NCBI GenBank assembly: GCA_017538685.1
Contig: JAFYIK010000217.1
Location: 1 to 5,989, forward strand
Direction of reading: 5' to 3'
Origin: Bacteroidales bacterium
GTDB taxonomy: Bacteria > Bacteroidota > Bacteroidia > Bacteroidales > UBA932
Length of the DNA stretch: 5,989 nt
The translations under genes and the position numbers were made by a program. Under the pieces are notes generated by a model. It did no database searches. It saw nothing but the letters and a program-made list of their open reading frames with translations, and was not told the DNA's origin. Positions 5,609 to 5,989 of the stretch are shown here, in pieces. Numbering within the stretch: position 1 is the first letter of the stretch; each line of letters opens with the position of its first letter.

Positions 5609-5989
5609 ATGGCTCTGGAGATCGAACGCAAATTCCTGGTAGCGGGGGAGTACAAGTCCCTCGCAGTGTCTCATTCGCGTATTACGCAGGGTTACATAAG
5701 TTCCGCCAGCGGCCGCACCGTCCGTGTCCGCATCCGTGGCGATAAAGGCTACTTGACCATTAAAGGACCTTCAGCGCTGGGCGGTCTTTCCCGTTTCGAG
5801 TGGGAAAAGGAGATTCCTGTCTCCGAGGCCGAATCGCTGATGGCAATCTGCGAACCGGGCGTGATAGACAAAACCCGCTGGCTGGTGCCTGCGGGCGATG
5901 GTGTGCACACCTGGGAAGTGGATGAGTTTCACGGGGTCAACGAGGGCCTGGTTGTGGCCGAGATCGAACTCCACTCTGAAGATGACGTG
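5609..5989 (+). CDS. CYTH-domain triphosphate-binding protein (inorganic triphosphatase or adenylate cyclase-like), cut by right edge
   Basis: The frame is open for 127 codons from the ATG at 5609 to the window end. The N-terminus MALEIERKFLV holds the CYTH signature EIERKF (E4, E6, K8). It is followed by the basic and acidic residues that line the triphosphate tunnel: R39, R41 and R43 in TVRVRIRG; K52 in LTIKG; E64 and E66 in RFEWEKEI; K88 and R90 in DKTRW; WEVDEFHG (102-109); and AEIEL (117-121) with E118 and E120. Single-domain members are about 150-160 residues long, so roughly 30 residues are missing. Bacterial proteins of this short type, such as the Nitrosomonas and Clostridium ones studied, mostly hydrolyse tripolyphosphate with a divalent metal; others bind nucleoside triphosphates, and a few make cAMP. 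Residues alone do not settle which applies here. It is divergent from hppA with a shared palindromic promoter, which supports a link to PPi/PPPi metabolism. The start is set by the signature at residue 4. Confidence 0.92.
   Translation, partial: MALEIERKFLVAGEYKSLAVSHSRITQGYISSASGRTVRVRIRGDKGYLTIKGPSALGGLSRFEWEKEIPVSEAESLMAICEPGVIDKTRWLVPAGDGVHTWEVDEFHGVNEGLVVAEIELHSEDDV

Noticed and set aside
5771..5974. 67-codon open frame on the minus strand inside the CYTH gene
   Set aside because: The plus-strand CYTH frame has its signature residues in place; the antisense product shows no features of its own.

Overview
The window looks like chromosomal DNA from a fairly GC-rich member of the Bacteroidota, most likely a gut-type Bacteroidales. 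I base this on three things seen in the sequence: promoter boxes of the Bacteroidota type (TAnnTTTG) in front of genes with no Shine-Dalgarno sequence; several small lipoproteins or secreted proteins beginning MKR/MKK; and protein types common in that group (a WbpM/CapD-type sugar-nucleotide dehydratase, a BACON-like lipoprotein and a K+-dependent membrane pyrophosphatase). I cannot name a genus.

Layout. The left edge (1-230, minus) is the N-terminal part of a lipoprotein of unknown function. A 77-bp divergent promoter region separates it from a plus-strand pair. This pair is a 664-residue membrane-anchored UDP-GlcNAc 4,6-dehydratase-type enzyme for surface polysaccharide (308-2302), followed 21 bp later by a small secreted LEA type 2-like protein (2324-2791). 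A strong hairpin (2827-2856) lies between this pair and the convergent minus-strand genes, which are hppA (3345-5546) and, 26 bp after it, a small BACON-like lipoprotein (2875-3318). To the right, a 62-bp AT-rich region holds two back-to-back promoter boxes that form a near-perfect palindrome. They drive hppA to the left and a CYTH-domain protein, cut by the right edge, to the right (5609-5989).

How the genes fit together. The left pair belongs to envelope and polysaccharide biology. In the right pair, CYTH enzymes of this short type often hydrolyse tripolyphosphate or a nucleoside triphosphate, while HppA uses pyrophosphate to pump Na+ and/or H+. A shared symmetrical promoter region suggests these two may be expressed together as a small phosphoanhydride-energy module; this is inference.

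I see no mobile element, CRISPR array, tRNA or rRNA, and no gene-free stretch longer than about 85 bp. Most of the window is ordinary core-genome material. The points most worth checking are the palindromic divergent promoter, the ion specificity of HppA, a run of nine G just before the dehydratase stop codon, and possible leaderless transcripts.
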